From a virus: a DNA stretch of 54,966 nucleotides. The DNA lies in the IMG/VR virus record IMGVR_UViG_3300036782_000031, positions 1 through 54,966 of that record, one strand, 5' to 3'. Shown in pieces: positions 22,076 to 30,578 of this stretch. The position numbers were made by a program, and so were the translations under genes. Under the pieces are notes generated by a model. It was given only the letters and a program-made list of their open reading frames with translations, had not been told where the DNA came from and made no database searches. The first letter of the stretch is position 1, and the number at the start of each line of letters is the position of its first letter.

Positions 22076-23061
22076 TCCGCAACCCGTACCCGTGGCGCAG
22101 CAGCCGGGCGTCGTGGCAGCGCAACCGCACACGAGTGCGCAACGAGTACTACCAGAGCACTCCGCCCAACCCGCCCGACCTGGACGACATGTTCTGGAAC
22201 ATCGTCCTCGCGTACTCACCGGATCAGCCGCGCGGCGACGATGGCAAGTGGCTCGGCGGCGAACAGGAGTGGGAGCAAAAGGGCGAGGAGATCTACAAGG
22301 AGCACGAGTACAAGGGAACCGGCGCCAAGATCCCGGCCTCCGAAGAGGTGTGGGCCAACAACCGCAGCCAGGCCATCTGGCCGGAGTCGGTTGACCCAAC
22401 CAAGTGGGAGAAGCAGGGCACCCACGGTGTGGGTCCAGACGTTTCGGTCTCTAAGGCTGTCTTCGCTGACTACCCGAAACAACGCGAGGAGATGCTAGCC
22501 AGTGTGCACCAGGCCCTGGCTGACCTCAACCCTCATATCAACGACGTCCTGGCCAAGCGCGGCGAGCAGGTCCGCATCGGCGACAACAAGGACGTCGACA
22601 ACATCGTCGGCGAGCGGTACTCCGAGACGCTAGGCGCGGCGGACGAGGACGGCCACCTGGTCGTGGACGGAACCATCCGGGACAAGACCCAGAGCGTCAA
22701 GCACGTTGCGCTGCACGAGATGATGCATGCGTTTGACTTCTCGGCCGACCCCAAGGGCGACGGTACCTGGCTGAGCGAGGACCCCAAGTTCCTGGCCATC
22801 AGCGACAAGATCTCTGACGCCATTGATGATGGCACCATCCGGGGCACCAACCCTGAGTTCACGAGCCCGTCTGCCAGCGGGCTGATGGACAGCGACTTCC
22901 AGGCTGAGCGGTTTGCCGAGCTGGCCGCCTGGTATCTGGACCGCGCCAACAACGGCGCGAAGATCCAGCTGGGCGAGACCAGCGCATCCAAGATCCCCGG
23001 ACCAATCCGGGCCGAGCTGGTCCTGTGGTTCAGGAACCAGGGAATGGCGCCGCCACAATGA
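22072..23061 (+). CDS. HExxH zincin-like virion protein
   Basis: 329 residues; GTG overlapping the portal stop (GTGA). The N-terminal half has AYSPDQPRGDDGKW, a phrase I associate with actinophage head-linked proteins. The central VALHEMMHAFDF (H215-E216-H219) is a zinc-metallopeptidase motif, and ERFAELAAWYLD 64 residues later can supply the third ligand, E283. The order H-E-x-x-H plus a distal E fits gluzincins and the lethal-factor-like group. Between portal and protease, it may be a minor head protein carried into the cell with the DNA, or an unusual processing enzyme. Confidence 0.7.
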   Translation: MIRNPYPWRSSRASWQRNRTRVRNEYYQSTPPNPPDLDDMFWNIVLAYSPDQPRGDDGKWLGGEQEWEQKGEEIYKEHEYKGTGAKIPASEEVWANNRSQAIWPESVDPTKWEKQGTHGVGPDVSVSKAVFADYPKQREEMLASVHQALADLNPHINDVLAKRGEQVRIGDNKDVDNIVGERYSETLGAADEDGHLVVDGTIRDKTQSVKHVALHEMMHAFDFSADPKGDGTWLSEDPKFLAISDKISDAIDDGTIRGTNPEFTSPSASGLMDSDFQAERFAELAAWYLDRANNGAKIQLGETSASKIPGPIRAELVLWFRNQGMAPPQ

Positions 23062-23198
23062 GGATCATCTACCACGACGACGCCGGGAACATCAGGTATG
23101 CCAACAACTACCATCCCGGCGACAAGCTGCCCGGCAAGACACCGGCAAAGGCCACCGCCGAGGCAGCGCCGAAGGAACCGAACAAGGAGGAGGCATGA
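23058..23198 (+). CDS. 46-residue small protein
   Basis: Starts MRIIYHDDAGNIRYANNYHP and continues as a Lys/Ala/Glu-rich tail. Coupled on both sides by ATGA (23058-23061 and 23195-23198). Its place before the protease and capsid would suit a small head protein, but no family is seen. Confidence 0.6.
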   Translation: MRIIYHDDAGNIRYANNYHPGDKLPGKTPAKATAEAAPKEPNKEEA

Positions 23199-24529
23199 GT
23201 CGAAACACGCCCTGGCGAACGTCCAGGAAACAGTACGCTCTGCACCAGAAGTCGAACGACTGGTACCGGATTCGCAACCAGGTCAACGGACCGACTCAGC
23301 TTCACATCTACGATGAGATCGGCTACTTCGGGGTGTCGGCTGGCGACATGATCCGGGACCTGGCGAATGTTGACGGGCCTGTGGAGGTCCACCTCAACTC
23401 GCCGGGCGGTGAGGTGTTCGACGGCATCGCGATCTACAACGCGCTGCTGGCTCGGAAGGACGTCACCGTCATCATCGACGGGCTGGCCGCTTCTATCGCA
23501 AGCGTCATCGCGATGGCGGGCAACCCGGTCCTGATCGCACGGAACGCCCAGATGATGGTGCACGATGGGTTCGGGATGGCCATCGGCAACGCCCAGGACC
23601 TCCGGGAACTGGCTGAGCTGCTGGACAGGACGAGCAACAACATCGCCAACATCTACAGCGACCACACCGGCCACCCGCAGGACTACTGGCGGAACATCAT
23701 GAAGGCCGAGACGTGGTACGACAGCGCCGAGGCCATCGAGGCCGGGCTGGCCGACCGTCTGGTTGACTCCGGTGCGGGCCGCCAGGTCAACCTGACGCAG
23801 CCGCCAGGGGACAAGTGGGATCTGGGTGGAGCGTTCCGGGTGGACGGTACGCGCTCCGCTCCCTCTCTCGTGAACGCCAACCAGCAAACCCACGCTCCGA
23901 TGTCCGGCACCCACAGCCACGATCACTACGGGCAGGGTCAGCAGGACGCGGCCGAGGGTACGCACAACCACAGCCACACTCACGACAACGACGCCGACCA
24001 CTCCCACCATGCAGCATGGGATCCGGACGGCAACGGCGATGACGACAGCACGCCAGAGGGTGACACGGACCACAGCCACTGGGCTCCGGACGGCACCCAG
24101 AAGAAGTCCGTTCCGGGCAAGCCGCTGGACTCCTACGGCAACCGCATCGACATCACCAACGCTTCCGTGGACAACAGCCCGTGGGATGGCGGCAAGGCCA
24201 TGAGCAACGCGGCCAATGCCGACAACCCGGCTGGCTTCTACGCAGGCATCTGCGCCGGGAAGCGTTCCGGCGACACCAGCGTGCAGGCAACGTGGGCGTT
24301 GCCGTACCGCTATACCCCGAACTCCGCGCCGAACGCGGCCGGTGTCAAGAACGCTTTGAGTCGGCTGCCTCAGACTCAGGGTCTCGTCAACAAGGAGGCG
24401 GCTCAGTCCAAGCTCGAAGGGCTGATGAAGCAGGTCAACCCGGACTGGGAGCCAAGCGCCAGTCTCGAAAACCCGTTCGGCCTGTCGGCGGAGGACTTCG
24501 ACCGCATCGCCAGGGAACTTAGGCTCTGA
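23195..24529 (+). CDS. ClpP-like head maturation protease
   Basis: 444 residues. The ClpP-like core (about 1-195) shows VHLNSPGGEVFDGIAI, GLAASIASVIAMAG with nucleophile S100, and MMVHDGFG with H123. It cuts capsid and scaffold during head maturation. A His/Asp-rich insertion (HSHDHYGQGQ to DADHSHH, about 237-275) follows, then DPDGNGDDD repeats. A C-terminal domain (PWDGGKAMS to MKQVNPDWE) is the small cap domain often fused to such proteases and may act as internal scaffold. ATGA-coupled to the 46-residue gene. Confidence 0.88.
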   Translation: MSRNTPWRTSRKQYALHQKSNDWYRIRNQVNGPTQLHIYDEIGYFGVSAGDMIRDLANVDGPVEVHLNSPGGEVFDGIAIYNALLARKDVTVIIDGLAASIASVIAMAGNPVLIARNAQMMVHDGFGMAIGNAQDLRELAELLDRTSNNIANIYSDHTGHPQDYWRNIMKAETWYDSAEAIEAGLADRLVDSGAGRQVNLTQPPGDKWDLGGAFRVDGTRSAPSLVNANQQTHAPMSGTHSHDHYGQGQQDAAEGTHNHSHTHDNDADHSHHAAWDPDGNGDDDSTPEGDTDHSHWAPDGTQKKSVPGKPLDSYGNRIDITNASVDNSPWDGGKAMSNAANADNPAGFYAGICAGKRSGDTSVQATWALPYRYTPNSAPNAAGVKNALSRLPQTQGLVNKEAAQSKLEGLMKQVNPDWEPSASLENPFGLSAEDFDRIARELRL

Positions 24530-24544
24530 GAGGAGCGCACCAAG

Positions 24545-25966
24545 ATGACGATGACCATCCCCACGAAGCCTGAGGAACTGGAAGAGTTCCTGGGCGACCC
24601 GACGAACGTCCGCAACATGATGACGGAGCCGGGCAAGTTCAAGGACTTCATCAAGGCGTACGCCCAGATGACGGTCGACAAGGACAACGACCTGCAGCGG
24701 CAGATCAAGGACCAGGTGCAGCTGGGCCTGGCCGACTTCATGCAGAGCAACGGGATCAACTCCCGTCGGCTGGACCTCAGCAACATGGCCAACAAGCTGG
24801 GTCCGGGCAAGCCCGACATGCGGCGCATCAGCCACGGCAAGGGTGCGGCCTACAACAACGCGAGCTACGGCGCCAAGCTGGAGAACGAGCTCAAGAACCA
24901 CGGCGGCGAGGACCTGAACTTCGAGAGCACCTCGGAGTTCTTCCAGGCCATCTGGCCCCGGTTCGAGACGCTGAAGAACAGCCAGACGCTTGGCAAGAAG
25001 CGCTCGGCCGCGCTGCAGATCCAGAACAGCTTCGGCTCCGAGGTTCCCGCCGACGGTGGCTTCCTCATCCCCGAGGTGCTGCGGTCCGAGATCCTGCAGG
25101 TCGCGCTGGAGGACGCGGTGGTCCGCCCTCGCGCCCAGGTCATCCCGATGGACTCGCTGCGGGTCCCGATCCCGATGATCGACGTGACGAGCAACGTCAG
25201 TTCCGTGTTCGGTGGCGTGGTCTGCTACTGGACGGAGGAAGCGGCGCAGCTCGTGGAGTCGCAGGCGTCGTTCGGCCGGGTCGTGCTGGACGCGAAGAAG
25301 CTCACTGGCTACGCGGAAGTGCCGAACGAACTGCTGGCGGACGCTCCGGCGTTCGGCTCGTTCTTCGACACGATCTTCCCGCGCGCCATCGCCTGGTTCG
25401 AGGACATCGCGTTCATGACGGGCACCGGCGTCGGTGAGCCGCTCGGCTTCGTCAACTGCCCGGCCTCCGTTCAGGTGGCGGCGCAGTCCGGCCAGGCCAG
25501 CCACACCATCGTGTGGGAGAACATCATCAGCATGTACTCCCGCATGCTGCCGACCGCGCTGGGCCGCGCCGTGTGGATCGCTTCCATCGACACCTTCCCA
25601 GAACTGGCGACCATGGCTCTGTCCGTGGGCACCGGTGGTGGGCCGGTCTGGATGGGCAACTACACGGACCCCGGCACCGACACCCCGCCCGTCAACATCC
25701 TGGGCCGTCCGGTGTACTTCACGGAGAAGACCCCGCCGCTGGGCACGACCGGCGACATCTCCTTCGTGGACTTCGGCTACTACCTCATCGGTGACCGACA
25801 GGTCATGCAGTCGATGAGCAGCGAGCACTACAAGTTCCAGAACGACAAGACCGCGTTCCGGGTCATCGAGCGGCTGGACGGTCGGCCGTGGATCCAGAGC
25901 GCGATCACCCCGCACAACAACAGCTCCAACACGCTCACCCCGTTCGTCCAGCTCGCGTCCCGGTAG
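24545..25966 (+). CDS. major capsid protein, HK97 fold
   Basis: 473 residues. The first 130 or so are helical and charged, like the delta/scaffold domain removed by the protease. FGSEVPADGGFLIPEVLRSEIL opens the HK97 core, followed by VCYWTEEAAQLVESQASF and FMTGTGVGEPLGFV typical of phage capsids. Ends FVQLASR. GAGGAG lies ahead of the ATG at 24545. A stable hairpin follows the stop. Confidence 0.92.
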   Translation: MTMTIPTKPEELEEFLGDPTNVRNMMTEPGKFKDFIKAYAQMTVDKDNDLQRQIKDQVQLGLADFMQSNGINSRRLDLSNMANKLGPGKPDMRRISHGKGAAYNNASYGAKLENELKNHGGEDLNFESTSEFFQAIWPRFETLKNSQTLGKKRSAALQIQNSFGSEVPADGGFLIPEVLRSEILQVALEDAVVRPRAQVIPMDSLRVPIPMIDVTSNVSSVFGGVVCYWTEEAAQLVESQASFGRVVLDAKKLTGYAEVPNELLADAPAFGSFFDTIFPRAIAWFEDIAFMTGTGVGEPLGFVNCPASVQVAAQSGQASHTIVWENIISMYSRMLPTALGRAVWIASIDTFPELATMALSVGTGGGPVWMGNYTDPGTDTPPVNILGRPVYFTEKTPPLGTTGDISFVDFGYYLIGDRQVMQSMSSEHYKFQNDKTAFRVIERLDGRPWIQSAITPHNNSSNTLTPFVQLASR

Positions 25967-25992
25967 CCAGCAGGCATTCAAACCCCTGCTGG
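25967..25992 (+). other. stem-loop after capsid gene
   Basis: CCAGCAGG / CCTGCTGG eight-base stem starting right after the capsid stop. No T-tract, so probably an RNA stability or partial-attenuation element that keeps capsid message abundant. Confidence 0.55.
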
Positions 25993-26037
25993 TGAGTTAG
26001 CAGAAGTGCAGTAACGCCCACTTTCAAGGAGAAGGTT

Positions 26038-26505
26038 ATGGCAGGAATGGAGGCGCTCGGTCGCCTCGTCAACGTGATCCCGATCGCGTCGGGCAACGCA
26101 TTCAAGATGCGTGGCGGTTCCGGCGTCATGGTCGTGGTCACGGGCAGCACCGCTGTCATCACGGTCACTCAGTCCAGCTCGTTCGCGGGCACGTACACCA
26201 ACCTGGCGTGCATCAAGAACGTCTACTGGACCACGGCGACCAACGGCACCGCTGCCTGGAACAAGCTGGCCTACGTCAGCGGCGTCGCGCCGTTCTCGTC
26301 TGGTCCGATCGCCACCTACACGCACGGCACCACGACCGGCCTGACGACCGCGACGTGCTCCGTGTTCCACATCTTCACCTCGGAGATGTCGGACCCCAAC
26401 GACTACATCACTTGCACCGCGACGGGCTCCGGCCTGTGCTCGGTGGTCCCGTACGACCTGGTCCACGCTCGTGGCCCGGCCAACCTGGAGATCCTGGGAG
26501 CCTGA
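26038..26505 (+). CDS. head decoration-like protein
   Basis: 155 residues, beta-rich, with Ser/Thr-heavy strands (GVMVVVTGSTAVITVTQ) and a late Cys pair around a VFHIFTSEM segment. Follows the capsid gene with a strong AGGAGAAGG ribosome site, the usual place of a decoration or minor head protein. No catalytic motif. The family is not certain. Confidence 0.6.
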   Translation: MAGMEALGRLVNVIPIASGNAFKMRGGSGVMVVVTGSTAVITVTQSSSFAGTYTNLACIKNVYWTTATNGTAAWNKLAYVSGVAPFSSGPIATYTHGTTTGLTTATCSVFHIFTSEMSDPNDYITCTATGSGLCSVVPYDLVHARGPANLEILGA

Positions 26506-26988
26506 GTGTCCTCGACCGTTAGGGGTTACACCCTACGCGCCGTTGACACGAGCCACGGCAGGGCGGATCCCGGCAAGTGCAACGTCAGCGTGGGGAAGAC
26601 CAATCCCCAAACCAACACCATCAGTCTCTTCACCGTCACCGGCTCGATCCTGTGTGATCTGGTGGGCGTTGTGTCGACCGTGTTCGGCGCGGTCGCGCAG
26701 CACCTCACGATCGGGGTCACCGGCAGCCCGGCCGCCATCGCAGCGGCGCCAGCAGTGGCGCTCAACGCAACGGCGGTCGGCGCGGTGGTTAACACTCCGT
26801 CTGCTCTCGGGGGTGCCCTGCCTGCTCCGATCACTGCGACCGCTGCGGCTGGCTCCCTGATGCTGCTGGAAGTGTCCAACACGATCATCACCGTGTCGTC
26901 CGACGCCTCAACAACCGGGGCGATCACCTGGATCCTTGACTGGGTCCCGCTGTCACCGCAAGGTGGCGCGTCGGTCACGACCAACTAG
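26506..26988 (+). CDS. structural protein, tandem paralog A
   Basis: 160 residues, GTG start directly after the previous stop. Ala/Thr/Val-rich beta pattern with ISLFTVTGSILCDLVGVV, very like the next gene, suggesting a duplication. Likely a head-surface or fibre-like protein. Tight packing with the capsid operon argues for high expression. No enzyme motif. Confidence 0.55.
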   Translation: MSSTVRGYTLRAVDTSHGRADPGKCNVSVGKTNPQTNTISLFTVTGSILCDLVGVVSTVFGAVAQHLTIGVTGSPAAIAAAPAVALNATAVGAVVNTPSALGGALPAPITATAAAGSLMLLEVSNTIITVSSDASTTGAITWILDWVPLSPQGGASVTTN

Positions 26989-26997
26989 GAGGTCATC

Positions 26998-27483
26998 GTG
27001 TCTGTGTTTCCGACTGGTACCCAGCTCCGAGAGGCCACGTATGGCTTGCTCGCTTCTGGCGCTGCCAAGACGATCCCAGCCACAACCTCCCAGAACCTGT
27101 TCACCGTGAGTGGTGGCCGTATCCTGCTGACCTCGTTCGTGGGTCAGGTTACGACCGTGATTGGCGCTACGGCCACCACGCTATCGGTAGGGGTAACGCC
27201 CAGCGGCGGAACGCTTCAAGCGGCTGCGATCGCTACGGCCACGGCCATCAACGGATCAGCCGTCGGGACGCTAGTCTCGGTGGCCATGCCTGTGGCGGCT
27301 CTCGTGGTCGGAGCGAGCGCGGGCCTCGTCGCTATCGGCGGTGCCTCTATCGATGACCAGACTGCCCTGCTTGTAGGACCGGGAGCCATCAACATCAGCA
27401 CAAGCGCCACCACAACGGGCGCGATGAGCTGGGCGATGAGCTACCTGCCCTATGACTCGGCCGCCACCGTCACGGCGCTCTAG
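26998..27483 (+). CDS. structural protein, tandem paralog B
   Basis: 161 residues, GTG start. Shares its pattern with the preceding gene: LFTVSGGRILLTSFVG aligns with LFTVTGSILCDLVG, and both carry alternating Ala/Thr strands at the same places, ending in an IT-W or MSW segment. Presumably a partner or variant of that protein on the virion. Confidence 0.55.
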   Translation: MSVFPTGTQLREATYGLLASGAAKTIPATTSQNLFTVSGGRILLTSFVGQVTTVIGATATTLSVGVTPSGGTLQAAAIATATAINGSAVGTLVSVAMPVAALVVGASAGLVAIGGASIDDQTALLVGPGAINISTSATTTGAMSWAMSYLPYDSAATVTAL

Positions 27484-27491
27484 GAGGCATC

Positions 27492-27680
27492 GTGTACTGG
27501 AACTGTCCCAACTGCGGAACCGGCAACATCCTTCAGGACGTCCAGTGGTGTCCTGGCTGCAAGCTCCCCAAGGACAACCCGAACGAAGAGGCTGACCAGG
27601 AAGCTGGCCTGCCAAAGCAAGGCGAGGTCGATGAGCTGGCGGCCGAGCCGAAGGAGGACAAGAATGCCAAAGGCTCATAG
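27492..27680 (+). CDS. zinc-ribbon small protein
   Basis: 62 residues, GTG start, with CPNCGTGN and WCPGC (two CxxC pairs, 13 residues apart) forming a zinc ribbon, followed by an acidic Glu/Asp/Lys tail. GGAGG lies before the start, and its end overlaps the next gene by 17 bases. Small zinc ribbons are common in this part of actinophage head genes. Confidence 0.65.
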   Translation: MYWNCPNCGTGNILQDVQWCPGCKLPKDNPNEEADQEAGLPKQGEVDELAAEPKEDKNAKGS

Positions 27681-28134
27681 CTGGGGCTACAGCAACGCAA
27701 CGGCTCCCGAAGGTGAGCAGGAGGTCCACTACTTCCCGCCACCCATCGAGGACCTCAGCGGCGAGATCAGCAAGGCTGAGGAGAAGCAGCTGGAGCGCGC
27801 CGTGGCCGCCGACGAGAAGGACGCGAAGGAGGAAGAGTCATCAGCTGGTACGAGCTCCTCGACATCAGGAAAGACGCCCGCCAAGAGTGGGAGTTCTACA
27901 ACAACCGGCCGCCAGTCGCGTGCCCAAGGTGCGGGGAACCCCTCCGAACCGGGCCAACCAGCCAAGCAAGTATTAGCTTCTGCACCTTCGACGGCTGGCA
28001 GTACCCGAAGGACTGGATCCGACCGACAGAGCCCATCGGACTCTTCGGCGGAGTCAGCTCCGCAGACGGAAGCTACGGCGGGCCAGGGATATAGCGAGGA
28101 GTCACCGCAAGGTGGCGGCTTCCTGATCCCCTAA
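27664..28134 (+). CDS. hypothetical protein, probable lost stop
   Basis: 156 residues as it stands. The first 58 look genuine (MPKAHSWGYSNATAPEGEQE, then an acidic helix). The remainder is Ser/Thr/Gly low complexity and appears to be a shadow of the small gene read one frame away. The codon at 27838-27840 is TCA; a TGA there would end the protein at residue 58, exactly where the shadow begins. See the lesion finding. Confidence 0.55.
   Translation: MPKAHSWGYSNATAPEGEQEVHYFPPPIEDLSGEISKAEEKQLERAVAADEKDAKEEESSAGTSSSTSGKTPAKSGSSTTTGRQSRAQGAGNPSEPGQPAKQVLASAPSTAGSTRRTGSDRQSPSDSSAESAPQTEATAGQGYSEESPQGGGFLIP
27837..28094 (+). pseudogene. small structural protein lacking a start codon
   Basis: 85 residues if started at GTC 27837. 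It reads ISWYELLDIRKDARQEWEFY, then RPPVACPRCGEPL and FDGWQYPKDWIRP. This is a pattern I recall as a conserved actinophage protein beside head genes, with one CxxC. GGAGG (27828-27832) lies at the right distance from 27837-27840, but there is no ATG, GTG or TTG in the open frame. If the base at 27839 were G, the start would be GTG overlapping the upstream TGA. Confidence 0.6.
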
Positions 28135-28189
28135 CTGAATATCGCCTATCCCACACTTCGGTGTTCTCGGCAAGAAAGCAAGGCACAGG

Positions 28190-29275
28190 ATGGCATCGAT
28201 CTATCGACCGTGCTACTGCACGCGTGAAGAAGTCATGCGCGCTCTCGACATACGGCAGGCAGCATACAGCCGTGAGCGGATAGATCGTGCCGTCCTGTCC
28301 GGGGCCGAAGCTGTTGACAGTCTGACCCAGCGCAAGTTCTTCTACGAGACCACGACCCACAGCTTTGACTGGCCCAACTATCAGTACGCCTACCCGTGGC
28401 GCATCTGGCTGGACAACAAGGAGATGGCGGGCACTCCGTCCCTCTTCGTGACCGGCTCTCTGCTTCCGATCCCGGTGGTGATCCCGGTCGGCTCGTACAT
28501 CATGCAACCGATCAACTCCGGTCCGCCCTGGACCTACATCGAGCTACGGCGCGACACCAACAGCGCATTCGGCTACAACGAGACTCCGCAGCTGGACATC
28601 GCGATCACTGGACCCTTCGGCTACTGGCAGCGCGTCCGCCCGGCCGGTTCCCTCGCGGCCACCGTGAGCAGCACGAGCGCCACGACGGTCACGGTGAGCG
28701 ATGGCGTCAGCGTCGGCGTCGGCGACACGATGAACATCGACTCCGAGCGCATGATCGTGACCGGCAGTCACTACATTGACACGACGATCTCGTTCGCCGG
28801 GCTGAGCACGGCCCAGGCCAACGACAACATCGTCAACGTGGCGGATGGTACGCAGTTCGCTGAGGACGAGACGATCCAGGTCGACAGCGAGTGGCTGCTG
28901 ATCCAGAGCATCCAGGGGAACAACCTGATCGTCAAGCGCGGCTGGGATGCGAGCGTGCTGTCCTCTCACACGGGCGGGACCATCTGGGCGCGGCGCTCCC
29001 TCAGCGTTCTCCGTGGCGCGCTCGGCTCAGTAGCGGCCACGCACACGAGCGGCGCGGCGATCTCGGTAGACGAGACGCCGGGACTCATACGCCAGCTGGC
29101 CATCGCGGAAGCGGTCGTCTGGCTGTCGCAGGAGCCGGGAGCCTACGGCGGAGCTTCCGCGCCAATGCAGCCGAGCGCTCAAGGCGAACCTGCGCCCGGC
29201 GCTGGGCTCCCGGACCTGCGTAACCGTGTTGCCAACTCCCACTACTCCCGCAAGGCAAGGACACGAGTCATATGA
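28190..29275 (+). CDS. head-tail connector protein
   Basis: 361 residues. The N-terminal 60 (YCTREEVMRALDIRQ, then IDRAVLSGAEAVDSLTQRKFF) fits the helical bundle of HK97 gp6-type connectors. A large beta insertion in the middle (VSVGVGDTMNIDSERMIV, FAEDETIQVDSEWLLI) contains two hairpin units that repeat the same pattern. The C-terminal helix reappears near LIRQLAIAEAVVWLSQ. It probably forms the ring below the portal. Length is greater than usual because of the insertion. Confidence 0.7.
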   Translation: MASIYRPCYCTREEVMRALDIRQAAYSRERIDRAVLSGAEAVDSLTQRKFFYETTTHSFDWPNYQYAYPWRIWLDNKEMAGTPSLFVTGSLLPIPVVIPVGSYIMQPINSGPPWTYIELRRDTNSAFGYNETPQLDIAITGPFGYWQRVRPAGSLAATVSSTSATTVTVSDGVSVGVGDTMNIDSERMIVTGSHYIDTTISFAGLSTAQANDNIVNVADGTQFAEDETIQVDSEWLLIQSIQGNNLIVKRGWDASVLSSHTGGTIWARRSLSVLRGALGSVAATHTSGAAISVDETPGLIRQLAIAEAVVWLSQEPGAYGGASAPMQPSAQGEPAPGAGLPDLRNRVANSHYSRKARTRVI

Positions 29276-29652
29276 GCACTGAGCAGGACGTCCTGATCGA
29301 GCTGCAGAAGGTGCGGGCCGAGGTAGCGGCGCTCCGCGTCCAGCACGCCCGTCAGCTTCACCCCATGCCGCACGGCTGGCTGAAGCACATCATCAAGGAT
29401 CTCGAGACCAACCCACACACCCAGTACAAGGTGCACCTCTACGGCTCCGTGTACTGGCTCATCAACTTTCCTCTCGTGTGTGCCCTGTTCTTCGGGCTGC
29501 CGACGCTGTGGCTGAAGCTGGGTATCTTCATCACGCTGATCTACAGCATCTACGCCAACTTCGCTACCGACTACGGCGGCATGAGCGCGGCCATGGCCAG
29601 CTACGGCGGCACGGGCCTGCCGGAGCTACCGGTCGAGAGCCACCCGCAATGA
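29272..29652 (+). CDS. membrane-segment minor protein
   Basis: 126 residues, ATGA-coupled. A charged helix, then GSVYWLINFPLVCALFF and a second hydrophobic stretch (LKLGIFITLIYSIYANF). A membrane protein between head-tail joining genes is unusual. It might help the tail or DNA cross the host membrane, but this is guesswork. Ends in VESHPQ. Confidence 0.6.
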   Translation: MSTEQDVLIELQKVRAEVAALRVQHARQLHPMPHGWLKHIIKDLETNPHTQYKVHLYGSVYWLINFPLVCALFFGLPTLWLKLGIFITLIYSIYANFATDYGGMSAAMASYGGTGLPELPVESHPQ

Positions 29653-30098
29653 GCGACGTCACGGTCAGCACAAGCGGCGCGCTCTTCAACGGCGACGCCG
29701 AGCGCAGCCTGGACAACGGCGAGGTCGCGGTCCGACGCCGCATAGCGGCCGAAGGCGAAGGGCTGATCCGCGCCAACTTCATGGCCACCATCAAGCACGA
29801 CACTGGCGGTAAGTTCCTGCGGTCCATCAAGACCATCGAGGACAGCAAGGTCTTCACCACCTTCAGCAACGACAAGTCATACACGATGGCTGTCGTCGAG
29901 GATCGCTCCACAGAGACCACGGTCACGAGCGACCTCGCCACCTACGGGCCGTGGCTAGAAGGGACGGGCTCCAGGAACAGCAGCACAAGGTTCTCAGGAT
30001 ACCAGGGATTCAGGCGGGCCACGCAGGCACTCAACCTGCAGGCCAGCGCTCTGGGAGAAGAGGCAATGATGCCATTCGTAGAAGAGATGAACAGGTAG
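29649..30098 (+). CDS. head-tail joining protein (gp10-like)
   Basis: 149 residues, ATGA start. Helical N-terminus with a repeated RRRIAAEGEGLIRANF pattern, central beta strands with GKFLRSIK, and GPWLEGTGSRN then STRFSGYQGFRRA, reminiscent of HK97 gp10-type neck proteins. Position before the tail terminator and tube supports it. Confidence 0.65.
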   Translation: MSDVTVSTSGALFNGDAERSLDNGEVAVRRRIAAEGEGLIRANFMATIKHDTGGKFLRSIKTIEDSKVFTTFSNDKSYTMAVVEDRSTETTVTSDLATYGPWLEGTGSRNSSTRFSGYQGFRRATQALNLQASALGEEAMMPFVEEMNR

Positions 30099-30111
30099 AG
30101 CGGAGAGCGGA

Positions 30112-30375
30112 ATGGACTGTCTACAATGCACGAGCGAGAGCGTACTGCACGAGAACAAGATCAAGAGCGGGCAGATCGTGGACGGGACCGAGGGACCTCC
30201 AGTGAACGAGGCAGTGACGATGGCCCCGGCCTGGCAGCAGCAGAACATCGGCGGCCAGATGATCATGGCGTGCGTCACGGTCCCAGCCTGTCGGATGCAT
30301 ATTCAGGTGGCCGAGATGTCGCCAGTGGAGCAGGCCGTGCGGAACGGCCGGATCCTGCCGGGAGGTCGGGGATGA
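30112..30375 (+). CDS. small hypothetical protein with Cys pair
   Basis: 87 residues. An MDCLQC N-terminus and a later CVTVPAC make four Cys that could bind zinc. Coupled to the next gene by ATGA. Function unknown. Confidence 0.6.
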   Translation: MDCLQCTSESVLHENKIKSGQIVDGTEGPPVNEAVTMAPAWQQQNIGGQMIMACVTVPACRMHIQVAEMSPVEQAVRNGRILPGGRG

Positions 30376-30578
30376 TCAGCCAGCCGCGCCGCACCGAGCG
30401 GAAGAAGTTCCTGGACGCCAGCGTCATCCCGGTGGAGCAAGCGCTCCTGACGCGGGCGGGAGCGCTGCGTGCCCGGGCCGAGCTACACCCGCCGCAGGAT
30501 CCCGAGGTTGAGATCCAGGCCGAAGAGATGATCGCCAGGGAATTCGAGACGCTCGCTGAGGAGCTGCATTTCTGGTGA
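30372..30578 (+). CDS. 68-residue helical protein
   Basis: Begins MISQPRRTERKKF and is strongly helical (EQALLTRAGALRARAELH, EMIAREFETLAEEL). ATGA start and GTGA end couple it to its neighbours in the tail-joining operon. Function unknown. Confidence 0.6.
   Translation: MISQPRRTERKKFLDASVIPVEQALLTRAGALRARAELHPPQDPEVEIQAEEMIAREFETLAEELHFW

Noticed and set aside
23108-25981. A 957-codon open frame on minus across the protease and capsid genes
   Set aside because: It is the mirror of GC-rich coding: Arg/Val/Asp/His-rich composition, no domain motifs, and fully antisense to two certain genes. Similar long antisense frames at 20639-22399, 35270-36535 and 45991-47379 were rejected for the same reason.
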